Shown: positions 16,717 through 25,800, counted from the first letter of the stretch. The stretch is DNA of 64,000 nt from Amphiplicatus metriothermophilus (GCF_900199215.1 NZ_FZQA01000002.1:323501-387500), one strand, 5' to 3'. The notes: generated by a model not told the origin, from the letters alone. Made by a program: numbers and translations.

Positions 16717-17460
16717 TCACAAAAGCTCCAGCGCCCGCCGATGGGCGAGTTCGATGGACGGGCCGTTGACCTTCGCTACATGGCCGCGCGCGCGCACGCG
16801 TCGACCGGCGAGCCCGGAAAGATCGAGGCCCTCGCGCGCCCAGCGCCGGGCGAGGCGCGTCGGCGCGGTCACGGTGAAATCCGTGCGATAATCCTCGCCG
16901 AAATTAAGGAACACGCGCCCGCGCGCGGCGGCCGCCGAGCGCGCCTCGCCTTCGACGAGAGCGAAGCGGCCGATCGCGCCCGTCGCGTTCCCGGCCGGAA
17001 AGACGCGATAGGCGTCGAGCGCCCACAGTCCGGCTCGGGCCGCGCGCGCCTGCGCCTCGGCGGCGAAGAGCCGGTCGAGAAAGGCGTCGTCGCCGCTCTC
17101 GGGCCGCACCCGCGCCGCCCCCTCGGCGAGAAGCAGCTCCTGCACGGCGACGGGCCCGTTCTCGCGGGGCAGCCAGAGCCGCACGAAAGGCCGTCCCCAG
17201 CGGTCGGGTGCGCCGGCCTCCTCGATCGTGAAGGCGCCGCCGGCTGCGAGACGCGCGAGCGCCGCCGCCGCGGCGCCGGCGTAGGGCTCGGGCCCGTCCC
17301 CGAAGCCGCGCGGATCGGGCGCGAGAATGTCGGCGAGGCGAAGCTCCCTGCCCTGATGAACGAGCCGGTCGCCGCGCAGGACCCGGACCGGCGCTTCTGC
17401 CGCGGCGCGTCCGCCGAAGGCCGCCGCGCCGGCTGCGAGAAGGAAGGCTCGCCGCCGCAT
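16717..17460 (-). CDS. Thermonuclease (SNase)-like exported protein, possibly inactive
   Basis: A 247-residue protein with a signal sequence (MRRRAFLLAAGAAAFGGRAAA) and an SNase-like OB-fold domain at about residues 25-150, recognisable from RGDRLVHQGRELRLADI, DRWGRPFVRLWL and ARAARAGLWALDAYRVFPA. The usual SNase metal/catalytic motif (consensus RLxGIDAPE) reads RLADILAPD at residues 41-49, so the Asp calcium ligand is Leu and the catalytic Glu is Asp. The arginine in DRWGR is kept. Activity is therefore uncertain. It starts 9 bases after pbpC ends, on the same strand, as the third gene of the A2M-PBP1C operon. The C-terminal ~90 residues have no recognised domain. Confidence 0.7.
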   Translation of the reverse strand: MRRRAFLLAAGAAAFGGRAAAEAPVRVLRGDRLVHQGRELRLADILAPDPRGFGDGPEPYAGAAAAALARLAAGGAFTIEEAGAPDRWGRPFVRLWLPRENGPVAVQELLLAEGAARVRPESGDDAFLDRLFAAEAQARAARAGLWALDAYRVFPAGNATGAIGRFALVEGEARSAAAARGRVFLNFGEDYRTDFTVTAPTRLARRWAREGLDLSGLAGRRVRARGHVAKVNGPSIELAHRRALELL

Positions 17461-17469
17461 CGCGCGCCC

Positions 17470-19545
17470 TCAGCCTTCCGTCAGCACGCGGACCTTCGCG
17501 CGGGCCGAACGCCCCGCGCCGTCGACGACCACGATCTCGTAAAAGCCCGCCGCGCGCGGGCGCCAGAGCGCGCGCCCGCTGGTCGGCTCGGTCGCGGCGG
17601 GCTCGCCCGACACGTACCAGCGATAGCCCCCCGCCCCGCCGCGCGCGGCGAGGGAGAAGCCGCGCGCCTCGTCCGTCGCGGCGAAAAGCTCGGCGCCGTC
17701 GCGGGGGAACACGATCTCCGGCGCTCGCTCCCGGCGCGGCGCAGCAAGGCGCGCGAGCGCCGGGCTTTCGCTCTCCCCGATCTCGGGGACGGCGCGCGCC
17801 GCTGCGGGATCCGCGCGCCAGATCATGTCGAACAGCGCGGCCAGCAGCGGCGCGGCCGCCTTGCGGCCCGTCGCGCCGGGCCTTGGCGCGCCGTCGGCCC
17901 GTCCAACCCAGACGACGACCGTATAGCCGCCCGCATGGCCGGCCGCCCAAGCGTCGCGATAGCCGTAGGAGGTGCCGGTCTTCATGGCGATCTTCGGCGC
18001 CCGGACGGTCAGCGCCGCCGGGGCGCGCCCTTCAAGCGCCGGCGCGTCGGCGAGAACGGCGCTTACCCGCGCCGCGCTCTGCGCGGAGAACAGCCGATAG
18101 GCCGGCGCGGCGGGCGCTTCGGCCTCTTCCGCCTTCCAGGCGAGCGGTCGCGCGCGGCCTTCGTCGGCGAGCCCGGCGTAGAGCGCGGCGAGATCGCGCA
18201 TGGTCACGCCCGCCCCGCCCAGCGCCAGCGCGAGGCCGAAATCGCCTTCGGCGCTCTCGGGCGCGGCGAGCGCCGCGCCGGCCGCGCGCAGGACGGCCGC
18301 GAGCCGGTTCGCGCCGAGCCGGTCGAGCAGCCGCACCGCCGGCAGGTTGAGGGAATGTTTCAGCGCTTCGCCCGCGCGCACTTCGCCGTGAAAGCGGCGG
18401 TCGAAATTCTCCGGCGCGTAGCCGTCGAAGCTCTGCGGCATGTCCTCGATGACCGTATGCGGACCGATGAGGCCGTCGTCGAAGGCGAGCGCGTAGATGA
18501 ACGGCTTCAGGGTCGAGCCCGGCGAGCGCACGGCGGCGGTCAGGTCGATCCAGCCGCCCGGCGCGTCGAGGCCCGAAGAGCCGACCGCGGCGCGCACCGC
18601 GCGCGTCTCGGTCTCGACGATGAGCGCGGCCGCCGTCGCCCCGTCGTCGAGCCCTGCGGCCCAGGCGGCGACGAGCGCTTCGGCTTCGCGCTGGAGGACG
18701 AGATCGATCGTCGAGCGGACGACCGGCGCGCCCTCTTTCGCCAGCGCGGCGGCGGCGTGCCAGGCCGCGCGCGGAAAGGGCCGTCGCGTCTCGGGCAGAC
18801 TTGCAAGGCGCGCTTCTTCCGCGCGCGCCGGCGAAAGAAGCCCTTGCGCGGCGAGCTTTTCCAGAATCGCCGCGCGCGCGGCTCTCGCCGAGTCGGGGCG
18901 GCGGTCGGGTCGGCGCGCTTCGGGCGCCTGGGGCAGCGCGATGAGAAGCGCCTGCTCGGCGTCGGTCAGATGCGCGGGCTCCTTGCCGAAATAAAGAAGA
19001 CTCGCCGCGCGCACGCCTTCGATATTGCCGCCATAGGGCGCGAGGGTGAGATAAAGCTCCAGTATCTCGCGCTTCGTCAGCCGGCGCTCGATCTGAAGGG
19101 CGCGGATCACCTCGACGAGCTTCGCCCCGACGGTGCGCGGGCGCGGCTCCAAGAGGCGCGCCGTCTGCATGGTGATGGTCGAGGCGCCGGAGGCGATCCT
19201 CCCGGCGCGGAGCGCTTCGCCGCTCGCGCGCGCAAGCGCGATGGGGTCGACGCCCCAATGGGCGTGAAAGCGCTTGTCCTCGACGGCGATGAGCCGCTCG
19301 ACGAAGCTCGGATCGACGGCGTCGAGATCGGCGCGGAAGCGCCAGCGTCCGTCCGCCGTCGTAAAGGCCTGCAGCCAGCGGCCCTCGCGGTCGAGCACGA
19401 GCGGGCTCAACGCCTCGCCCTTATGCAGCGGCGGCGGGAAGAGCAGATCGGCGGCGGCGACGGCGCCGAGGAGCGCCAGCGCGGCGGCGGCGATCCTCAT
19501 CACCGGCGCGAAGTGCGATCGGAAAAGTCGACGCGCCGTCTTCAT
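17470..19545 (-). CDS. pbpC: Penicillin-binding protein 1C
   Basis: A 691-residue class A PBP of the 1C type, making and cross-linking peptidoglycan in the periplasm. An N-terminal membrane anchor (residues ~15-35) precedes the GT51 domain, with the catalytic Glu89 in VEDKRFHAHWG and ASTITMQTARLL. The transpeptidase has S344-T-L-K347 (SPGSTLKPF), the SLN triad in LKHSLNLPAVRLL, and K522-T-G-T-S. The last ~90 residues match the BiPBP_C domain (DGAELF...RWYVSGEP). The start at 19545 abuts the stop of the alpha-2-macroglobulin gene with no gap. The yfhM-pbpC pair is widespread: the macroglobulin is thought to trap proteases that breach the envelope while PBP1C repairs the wall. Confidence 0.93.
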   Translation of the reverse strand: MKTARRLFRSHFAPVMRIAAAALALLGAVAAADLLFPPPLHKGEALSPLVLDREGRWLQAFTTADGRWRFRADLDAVDPSFVERLIAVEDKRFHAHWGVDPIALARASGEALRAGRIASGASTITMQTARLLEPRPRTVGAKLVEVIRALQIERRLTKREILELYLTLAPYGGNIEGVRAASLLYFGKEPAHLTDAEQALLIALPQAPEARRPDRRPDSARAARAAILEKLAAQGLLSPARAEEARLASLPETRRPFPRAAWHAAAALAKEGAPVVRSTIDLVLQREAEALVAAWAAGLDDGATAAALIVETETRAVRAAVGSSGLDAPGGWIDLTAAVRSPGSTLKPFIYALAFDDGLIGPHTVIEDMPQSFDGYAPENFDRRFHGEVRAGEALKHSLNLPAVRLLDRLGANRLAAVLRAAGAALAAPESAEGDFGLALALGGAGVTMRDLAALYAGLADEGRARPLAWKAEEAEAPAAPAYRLFSAQSAARVSAVLADAPALEGRAPAALTVRAPKIAMKTGTSYGYRDAWAAGHAGGYTVVVWVGRADGAPRPGATGRKAAAPLLAALFDMIWRADPAAARAVPEIGESESPALARLAAPRRERAPEIVFPRDGAELFAATDEARGFSLAARGGAGGYRWYVSGEPAATEPTSGRALWRPRAAGFYEIVVVDGAGRSARAKVRVLTEG

Positions 19546-22500
19546 TCACTCCGCCGCTGCGATGGAGAGCCGCTCGACGGCGGTGCGCGCGCCGACGCCC
19601 GGCCGGTACATGTCCTCGATCGCCGCGCCCGGCGCGACGAAGGCGCCCGGCGTGACTGCGCGGGCCACATAGGCGAGCGTAAAGCGCTCGCGCCTGAGGT
19701 CGAGCGCCGCGACGAAGCGGTCGTCGCGCGCCTCGGCGACGCGGGCATGGTTGATCTCGCCGATCCATTTGTAGGGTCCGGAGCGGTCGCGCCCTGCTCC
19801 GTCCTCGGGCCGCAGTACGGTCTCGATCTCCAGCCCCGCCGGCAAAAGATCGGCGATCACGGCCGGATGCAGCCGGTCGGCCTCGGCCCGCCCCGTCAGC
19901 ACCACGACGATCCGGTCGTTCTGCCTGAGGGCCGAAAGATCGACCGGCCGGCCGTCGCGCGTCGCGTAGCGCTTCGACAGCGCGAAGCCGCTCGCCCTCG
20001 GCGGCGGCGCCTCTTTCGGCGCGCCGGAGACCGTCACGGTGCGGAACACCGGCCCGTCGCCGTCGTTTCGGAACGAAACGCCTTGCGCGAGCTCTTCGGG
20101 GGCGAGCGCGAAGCTCGGCGCGGGGGGCAGGCCGTCGAGGCGCGTCCCGTCGCGCGACAGAACCACGGGCCCGGCCCGGCGCAGCAGCGCCTGGCTCGCC
20201 AGCAGCACGAAGGCTTTCTCCTGCGTGTGCAGGCGCTCGGGCTCCTTCATCATCTGCGCGAAGGTCTCCGACAGACGCTCGACGAGCCCGTCCCGTCCGG
20301 CTTCGGCGGCGAGGGCCAGCGCGCCCGCGACGTCGCGCAGCGGCGTCTGGTAATAGTCGCCCGTATTGTCGTAGCCGATGGCCTCGACCGCCTTGTCGAA
20401 CGCGTTCGCCGAGCGCGCCCGGTCGCCCATCAGCGCCAGCGCCGCCGCGATATGGGCGCGCGCGAGCGGGCCCGGCGTCTTTTCGAGCAGCGCGTCGTGG
20501 AAATAGCGCAGGTCCGACAGGTCCGCCCGGCCGGCGCGCGCCAGCACGTACATGGCGTAGGCCGCCGCGCGCCGGCGCAGCAGCTCATCGGCGTCGTTCG
20601 AGCCCGGGCCCGTATTGGCGCGCATGTCATAGCGCACGGCCGTCCAGCGATCGACGCGCGCGACCTGCGCGAGCGCGTCATAGGCCCGCGTCAGCGCCTC
20701 CTCCGGCACGGCGTAGCCTTCGGCTTTCGCGCGCGCGAGGAAATCGACCGCATAGGCGCCGAGCCAGGGCGAGGCCGCCCCGTCGCCTTCGCGCCACAGG
20801 CCGAAGGCGCCGTCCGCGCTCTGGCGTTCGAGGAGCGTGTTGACCGCCTTCTGCACCCGCGGACGCGCGGCGCGGTCGGGCCCCCGCCCCGCCTCGCCGC
20901 CGAGCGCGTCGACGAAAAGCAGCGGCATGGCGACGCTCACGATCTGCTCCGTACACCCGTAAGGATAGCGATAGAGCGCGTCGAGCAGCGGGCCGGGCTC
21001 CACCCCGCGCAGGCGCGAGAAGGAGACCGTGACTTCCGCCGAGCCCGGAACGAAGGGCTCGATCAGCGCCGCCGAGGCGGAAAAGCGCTGGCCCGGCGCG
21101 AGCGCGGCCGTGCTGACATTCGTCACGGGGAAGTACGGCGTGCGCGCCTGAATGGGATAAGACCGCTCGACGGCGAATCCGTCCGGGCCCTGAACGCTCA
21201 GAGTCACGGCGCCCACGCCTTCCCGGTCGGCGGCGAAAGCGAAGCGGGCCGTCTGACGCGCGCCCGCCGCCAGATCGAAGCTCGCCGTCTCGTCGAGGAC
21301 GACCGGCCCCTCGCCTTTCAGGCTGACGCGGTATTCACCGGCCGCGCCTTCCACGTTGTCGATGAGCAAGGTCGCCTCCGCCCGGTCGCCCGGCGCGAGG
21401 AAGCGCGGCAGGGCGAGCTCGGCCGGCACGGGGTCGCGCACGGTGAGCGGGCGCGCGGCCGCGCCCAGCTTGTCGGCGCTCCAGGCCACCGCCATCAGCC
21501 GCAATTCGCCGTTGAAGTCGGGGATCTCCACCGGAACCCGCGCCGTTCCGTCCGGCCCGAGCGCGACGAGCCCGGAGTAGAGCGCGACCGACTTCGTCGG
21601 CACGACGGTCAGCCCCTCGCCCCCGATCTGGTCGCCGCCGAAACGGGCCGGCGCGGCGAGATTGGCGTTGAGGATTCGTCCGTAGTCGTCGCGAATCTCC
21701 ACGCCGAGGCGCTTCTTGCCGTAGTAATAGGCCGCCGGATCGGGCGATCCGAACTTGGTGAGCCGCAAAATGCCTTCGTCCACGGCCGTCAGGGTGAGCA
21801 TCACCTGCTCGCCGCGCTGCGCCCCGGCGATCCGCACCGGCAGGTCGAGCTTCTGACGCGGACGGATCTTCTCCGGCGCGTCCAGCGTCACCGCGAGGGT
21901 GCGCGCGCCCATGTCGAAGGGCACATAGGCGACGCCCATCGCCCGGCGCGGCACGGGCCGGTCGACCGCGGCGCGCGGCGTGACCACCGTCGCCAGCACG
22001 TAGAATCCCGCGCCCCAGGCGGGATCGGTGTCGATGACGATCTCGCGCCCTTGCGGGCCGACCTTGAGTCGCTGGACGAGATGCACGCGGTCGGTGGCGA
22101 CGACGACGATCGCCTCGCCCGCATAGGGCGGGCTGAGCGTGAGGCGCGCCCGCGCGCCCGGCTTCACCGGTTCGGCCGGGGCGTCGAGCGACGCCTGATC
22201 AGGCGTCTCGGCGCCCGCCGCATGGGAGCGCCAGCCCACATAGAAGCGGATGTCGGAGCGCGCGCCCGAGTCGGGATCGGTCGCGACCAGCCGGTAAGAG
22301 CCGGGATCGAGCCGCTGCACGATCCTGGCCGGCGCGTCCGCGCCGGCTTCCGCCCGACCCTCGCCGATCAGAACGTCCTTGAAGGACCGCCGCCAGCGCC
22401 ACTGCCCGTCGTCGCGATACCAGTCGAACCAGTAGTCCTCCTCGACGAGGCGCCATTCGAGCGCGCCGGCGCGCGCCTTTCCGTCCCAGCCGACCAGAAC

Positions 22501-24495
22501 GGCCTCGATCTCGACCGGCTCGTTCTGGCCCACGCCCGCGCCCTCGCCCGCGAGCCGGAGCCCGACATAGGCCTCGTCGGGGCGGACGGGAATCCGCGCG
22601 CTTTCGCGCACCACGCGCCCGCCGGGCTCGATCACGCCGACCACGAGATCGGCCCTGAGCGGCGCGCCGACCTTCCTCGGCGCGTCGGCGACGTCGAGCG
22701 CGAGGCTGGTCTCGCCCGCGGCGTCGAGCGCCGCGTTCGGCAGGCGGATGAACCGCTCGTCGAATCGTCCGTCCACGGGCCCGTAGCGATAGCCGGAAAA
22801 GTCCGGGAACGGATTGGGGTCGAGGCGCAGCCGCGCCTCGGCCTCGACCGCGAGGCCAGACGCCGGCGCGCCGTAAAGAAATCGGCCGCGCACCTTGACG
22901 GGGCGCGTCTCGCCCGGCCGGATCGGCGTCGTCTCGTCCATGTCGAGCGTCACTTCGAGCCGCTGCGGCGTGAAATCCTCGACCGAGAATTCGAGCGAGC
23001 CGACGATCCCCGCCCCGTCCGCCTCGGCGACGACGCGCCAGACGCCGCGCGGGGCGGCCGCCGGCACGTCGAAGGCGCGCGAAAAGCCGCCGATCTCGGT
23101 CTTCTCTATACGAATCTTCGCCGCCTCGGTGTTGTTGGGCCTGTAGACCGTCAGCGTCATCGGCCGGTCGGGAACGGCGCGGCCGGCCTCGTCGCGCAGA
23201 AGCCCCGTAATATGCGCCGTCTCGCCCGGCCGGTAGATTCCCCGGTCGGCGTAGAGATAGCCGTCGAGCTTCGGGGGCGGCGCCCGCCCGCCGACGTCGC
23301 GGTCGGACAGGTCGAGCGGCGCGCGTTGCAGGTCGAGCGCGGCGAAATCCTCCTGCGGGCCGTAGGCCATGATCATGCGCGGGACCAGCGGATAGTCGCC
23401 GCCGACGGCTGCGCCGTCGAAGCGCGCCCGGCCGCTGGCGTCGGTCGCCGCGCGCGCGAGCCGGTCGTTGTTCGCGGCGATGAGGTCGAGAGTCACGCCT
23501 GCGAGGGGCCGGGCCGTGGTCAGCGAGCGCGCGAAGACGTCGATCCCCTCCTCGCTCGAATAGGCGGTGAGCGCGATGTCGGTGAACATCACCCAGCGCC
23601 AGGCCTGCGCCGCGCGATACCGATCCGCGCCCGGCGAGACGTCCTTGGCGCGAATGAAATAGGCGCCGGGCTTGAGCTCTTTCAGCGCCGCGCCGAGGGG
23701 GAATACGGTCGTGACCGTTCGGTTGCGCTCGGCCTCGATGTCGAGCGCGCCCTCATAGACGACGACGCCGACATCCTCGCCGCTTTCGCCCTCATAGACG
23801 TGGGAATATTCGTCTTCGGGAACCGCCTCGCCCCTGACGATCTGCTTGCGCGCGAGCGAGCGGTCCGAGACGCGGCGGATGACGATCTCGACCTTCTCGA
23901 CATTGACCGTTTCAAGGCCGAGCCCGTCGGCTTCGAGCCGCGGCAGCACCACCCCGTCGCCGGCGAAGCCGACATAGGCGGGCTTGTCGCCGAAGGCGAC
24001 GGCGACCTCCGTCGCGCGTTCGAGCCGCGCGCCCGACGCGCTCGGCAGGCCGGCGCGCAAGGTCGCGCGGTAGTCCGTATCGAAGGCAAGGCCGGACAGG
24101 CACAGACTCTGGCCGTCGACCGAGACCGCCGGGCGCGCCCCCGGCGTCAGGCGCACATAGTCCGCGTAGTCGGTCTCGCCGCTGTCGTCGAGCTTCTCGG
24201 AGAACTGGAAGCAGGCGCGCGGCGTCTCCCGGCTCGTGTCCAGCGCGAGGCGCAGGAACTGGAATCCCTCGACGACTGCCGGTCCTGCCCGGCGCGCATC
24301 CGCCGCACGCGGCGCCTGGAAGCCGTAGCGGGACGGCGGGCCGGCGGCCTCGTCGCGCGCGGCCGGCGCGGTGAGGCCGAGCGGCGCCGACGGCGCCTCC
24401 CCCTCGCTGGGAATCACATAGCGGCCCGCCAGCAGACCGACCGCGAAGGCCGCCAGAAGCCCCGCGAAGACGAGCGCCGCCTTGCTGCGTTTCAT
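19546..24495 (-). CDS. Bacterial alpha-2-macroglobulin (YfhM type) with intact thioester motif
   Basis: A 1649-residue alpha-2-macroglobulin-like protease trap. Residues 1-30 form an uncleaved-looking signal anchor (MKRSKAALVFAGLLAAFAVGLLAG) with no lipobox cysteine, unlike the lipoprotein YfhM of E. coli. MG domains fill the first two thirds, with the MG2-like segment at YADRGIYRPGETAHI. The thioester is C1181-T-E-Q1184 in YPYGCTEQ, followed by the alpha-helical TED domain and a C-terminal receptor-binding-like region ending with MYRPGVGARTAVERL. The start at 24495 has a GGGAGGAG site; the frame is open 39 bases more. It heads an operon with pbpC and the SNase-like gene. An 8-bp-stem inverted repeat at 24623-24645 lies upstream. 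Confidence 0.93.
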   Translation of the reverse strand: MKRSKAALVFAGLLAAFAVGLLAGRYVIPSEGEAPSAPLGLTAPAARDEAAGPPSRYGFQAPRAADARRAGPAVVEGFQFLRLALDTSRETPRACFQFSEKLDDSGETDYADYVRLTPGARPAVSVDGQSLCLSGLAFDTDYRATLRAGLPSASGARLERATEVAVAFGDKPAYVGFAGDGVVLPRLEADGLGLETVNVEKVEIVIRRVSDRSLARKQIVRGEAVPEDEYSHVYEGESGEDVGVVVYEGALDIEAERNRTVTTVFPLGAALKELKPGAYFIRAKDVSPGADRYRAAQAWRWVMFTDIALTAYSSEEGIDVFARSLTTARPLAGVTLDLIAANNDRLARAATDASGRARFDGAAVGGDYPLVPRMIMAYGPQEDFAALDLQRAPLDLSDRDVGGRAPPPKLDGYLYADRGIYRPGETAHITGLLRDEAGRAVPDRPMTLTVYRPNNTEAAKIRIEKTEIGGFSRAFDVPAAAPRGVWRVVAEADGAGIVGSLEFSVEDFTPQRLEVTLDMDETTPIRPGETRPVKVRGRFLYGAPASGLAVEAEARLRLDPNPFPDFSGYRYGPVDGRFDERFIRLPNAALDAAGETSLALDVADAPRKVGAPLRADLVVGVIEPGGRVVRESARIPVRPDEAYVGLRLAGEGAGVGQNEPVEIEAVLVGWDGKARAGALEWRLVEEDYWFDWYRDDGQWRWRRSFKDVLIGEGRAEAGADAPARIVQRLDPGSYRLVATDPDSGARSDIRFYVGWRSHAAGAETPDQASLDAPAEPVKPGARARLTLSPPYAGEAIVVVATDRVHLVQRLKVGPQGREIVIDTDPAWGAGFYVLATVVTPRAAVDRPVPRRAMGVAYVPFDMGARTLAVTLDAPEKIRPRQKLDLPVRIAGAQRGEQVMLTLTAVDEGILRLTKFGSPDPAAYYYGKKRLGVEIRDDYGRILNANLAAPARFGGDQIGGEGLTVVPTKSVALYSGLVALGPDGTARVPVEIPDFNGELRLMAVAWSADKLGAAARPLTVRDPVPAELALPRFLAPGDRAEATLLIDNVEGAAGEYRVSLKGEGPVVLDETASFDLAAGARQTARFAFAADREGVGAVTLSVQGPDGFAVERSYPIQARTPYFPVTNVSTAALAPGQRFSASAALIEPFVPGSAEVTVSFSRLRGVEPGPLLDALYRYPYGCTEQIVSVAMPLLFVDALGGEAGRGPDRAARPRVQKAVNTLLERQSADGAFGLWREGDGAASPWLGAYAVDFLARAKAEGYAVPEEALTRAYDALAQVARVDRWTAVRYDMRANTGPGSNDADELLRRRAAAYAMYVLARAGRADLSDLRYFHDALLEKTPGPLARAHIAAALALMGDRARSANAFDKAVEAIGYDNTGDYYQTPLRDVAGALALAAEAGRDGLVERLSETFAQMMKEPERLHTQEKAFVLLASQALLRRAGPVVLSRDGTRLDGLPPAPSFALAPEELAQGVSFRNDGDGPVFRTVTVSGAPKEAPPPRASGFALSKRYATRDGRPVDLSALRQNDRIVVVLTGRAEADRLHPAVIADLLPAGLEIETVLRPEDGAGRDRSGPYKWIGEINHARVAEARDDRFVAALDLRRERFTLAYVARAVTPGAFVAPGAAIEDMYRPGVGARTAVERLSIAAAE

Positions 24496-24837
24496 GAAGC
24501 TCTCCTCCCGTTCGGCCGGATCGGTTTCGGCCAAGGCTCCCCCGCCTGCGCCAGGGCTTTCGCCGGCGAACCGGCCGCCGGCCCGCCGTTCCGATTTCAG
24601 CCGGCCCTTCTCCAGCAGACCGGCCGATTATGGCGCTTAATCGGCGACGGGAAAACGCGCGCGCGGCCTTTTCCGGAAAATTACGCGGCGCGCGCCCCGC
24701 CGGGGCGTCGGCGCGGTTATCCGGCCGGGCTTTCGCCGCCGCCTCTTTCGCGCGCGCAGCCTGCAGAGGCGCCTTGCGCCGCAGCGCGCGGGAGGTTTGA
24801 GAAATCCCGCGGGGCTGCTAAACCTCGCCGCCTGGAA
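24496..24837. promoter_or_regulatory. 342-bp intergenic region between alpha-2-macroglobulin and tRNA-Arg
   Basis: No gene is supported. A perfect inverted repeat GCCGATTA-(7)-TAATCGGC occupies 24623-24645, a possible operator or leader hairpin for the macroglobulin operon. TTGAGA (24797-24802) and TAAACC (24819-24824), 16 bases apart, form a plausible promoter for the tRNA gene. The rest is GC-rich without recognised signals. Confidence 0.4.
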
Positions 24838-24914
24838 GACCCCGTAGCTCAGCAGGATAGAGCATCAGATTCCTAATCTGAGGGCCGCAGGTTCGAATCC
24901 TGCCGGGGTCGCCA
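24838..24914 (+). tRNA. tRNA-Arg (anticodon CCT)
   Basis: A 77-base cloverleaf: acceptor stem GACCCCG (24838-24844) pairs perfectly with CGGGGTC (24904-24910), the D region starts TAGCTCAGCAGGATAGAGC, the anticodon stem TCAGA/TCTGA closes the loop TTCCTAA with anticodon CCT at 24872-24874, and the T arm contains GGTTCGAATCC. Discriminator G is followed by an encoded CCA. It reads AGG codons, which are rare in this GC-rich genome. The toxin-antitoxin pair begins 21 bases beyond its 3' end. Confidence 0.97.
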
Positions 24915-24934
24915 GTTCTGACTTTCGAACGCGA

Positions 24935-25474
24935 TCACCGCGCGCCGGTCCCGCCCGTCAAGGCGCGGACCGTCTCGATGGGCATGAGCATGACCCGCTC
25001 TCCCAGCGGCGAACGCAGAAATCCGTGCGCCGCGTAAAAGCCGGCCGCGGACTCGTCGATCGCATGGGCGATCACCGCGCGAACGCCCGCGATTTCGGAT
25101 GCGGCGAGACAGCGACGAAGCGCGTCGGCGAGCAGCGCCGAGCCGAGCCCTCGCCCGCGCCAGCCCGCGTCGACGGCGAGACGGCCGATCAGAAGGAGCG
25201 GAATTTGATCCGGACTGCCGCGACGCAGCTTCGCCGACGGAAGCGCCTTTCTTTGCGCGAGCGCCGTGGAGATCGCGTAATAGCCGACGACGCGCGCAGG
25301 CTCGCCCGCAGGGCAGGTCACATAGGTGCGCGCGGACAGGCCTTCGCTGGCGCGCGCCTTCTCGCGCAGCCAGTCGTCAAGGGACGGATGAACGCCGTTC
25401 GCGAACGCCGAAACGTCGTGGTCGGCGTTCAGCGGCTCGCACGGGCGCAGGAGCGGCGATGTCAGCTTTCCCAC
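24935..25474 (-). CDS. GNAT-family toxin, TacT-like
   Basis: A 179-residue GNAT acetyltransferase of the TacT/AtaT-like toxin group. The acetyl-CoA loop reads RLAVDAGWRGRGLGSALLADAL (near residues 98-119), preceded by VGYYAIST and followed by AVIAHAIDESAAGFYAAHGF and the terminal LMLPI-like LMPIE. Toxins of this group acetylate the aminoacyl group of charged tRNAs and halt translation. It starts with GTG and overlaps the upstream DUF1778 gene by 13 bases, so toxin translation follows the antitoxin. The N-terminus (CEPLNADHDVSAFANGVHPSLDDWLREKA) is that of TacT relatives. The catalytic Tyr near the end of the family fold appears to be in GFYAAHGF. Confidence 0.88.
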   Translation of the reverse strand: MGKLTSPLLRPCEPLNADHDVSAFANGVHPSLDDWLREKARASEGLSARTYVTCPAGEPARVVGYYAISTALAQRKALPSAKLRRGSPDQIPLLLIGRLAVDAGWRGRGLGSALLADALRRCLAASEIAGVRAVIAHAIDESAAGFYAAHGFLRSPLGERVMLMPIETVRALTGGTGAR

Positions 25475-25740
25475 GGCGCACGTCGCGCGAGCCGCTCGCG
25501 GACTTCGTCTGAAGGCGGCGGCGGCGCGTCGAGCAGCGCGAGAAAGCGCGCATGCGCCTGTTCGTCGAGCAGAAACAGGCGCTGGTCGAGGATCGTCTCT
25601 TCGGCCTGACGGCGGGCGCTCTCCAGCATGAATTCGGAGAGCTTCTGCCCGCGCAGCGCGGCGGCGCGATTGAAAAGCGCCTTGCCCTCCGCTGAGACGC
25701 GAATCTGAATGACGCTGTCCTTGGCGGCGGGAGCGGGCAT
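25462..25740 (-). CDS. DUF1778 ribbon-helix-helix antitoxin, TacA-like
   Basis: A 92-residue DUF1778 antitoxin. The N-terminal SVIQIRVSAEGKALFNRAAALRGQKLSEFMLESA is a ribbon-helix-helix DNA-binding domain; the C-terminal ~45 residues (LDQRLFLLDEQAHARFLALLDAPPPPSDEVRERL) form the toxin-neutralising tail. The ATG at 25740 has a GGAG site; a second ATG at 25752 would add four residues. It is expected to bind its own operator, and an inverted repeat overlapping the -35 box lies 40 bases upstream. Confidence 0.88.
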   Translation of the reverse strand: MPAPAAKDSVIQIRVSAEGKALFNRAAALRGQKLSEFMLESARRQAEETILDQRLFLLDEQAHARFLALLDAPPPPSDEVRERLARRAPWES

Positions 25741-25769
25741 CGAATACTCCATTGCGGACGCCGTCTCGA

Positions 25770-25800
25770 CTTATAAAAATGTATTGCTATTGTCAATACA
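25770..25800 (-). promoter_or_regulatory. Promoter and operator of the TacAT-like module
   Basis: On the minus strand a perfect -35 TTGACA (25796-25791) is followed after 15 bases by TATAAG (25775-25770). The -35 is embedded in a perfect inverted repeat TGTATTG-(7)-CAATACA (25780-25786 and 25794-25800). This is the layout expected for autorepression by a ribbon-helix-helix antitoxin. Confidence 0.65.

Noticed and set aside
16702-24876. A 2724-codon open frame on the plus strand opposite the macroglobulin-pbpC-nuclease operon and running into the tRNA gene
   Set aside because: It is a codon-bias shadow: high third-position GC on the minus strand removes stops in this frame. Its translation is low-complexity Arg/Ala/Gly and it overlaps three well-supported genes and a tRNA.
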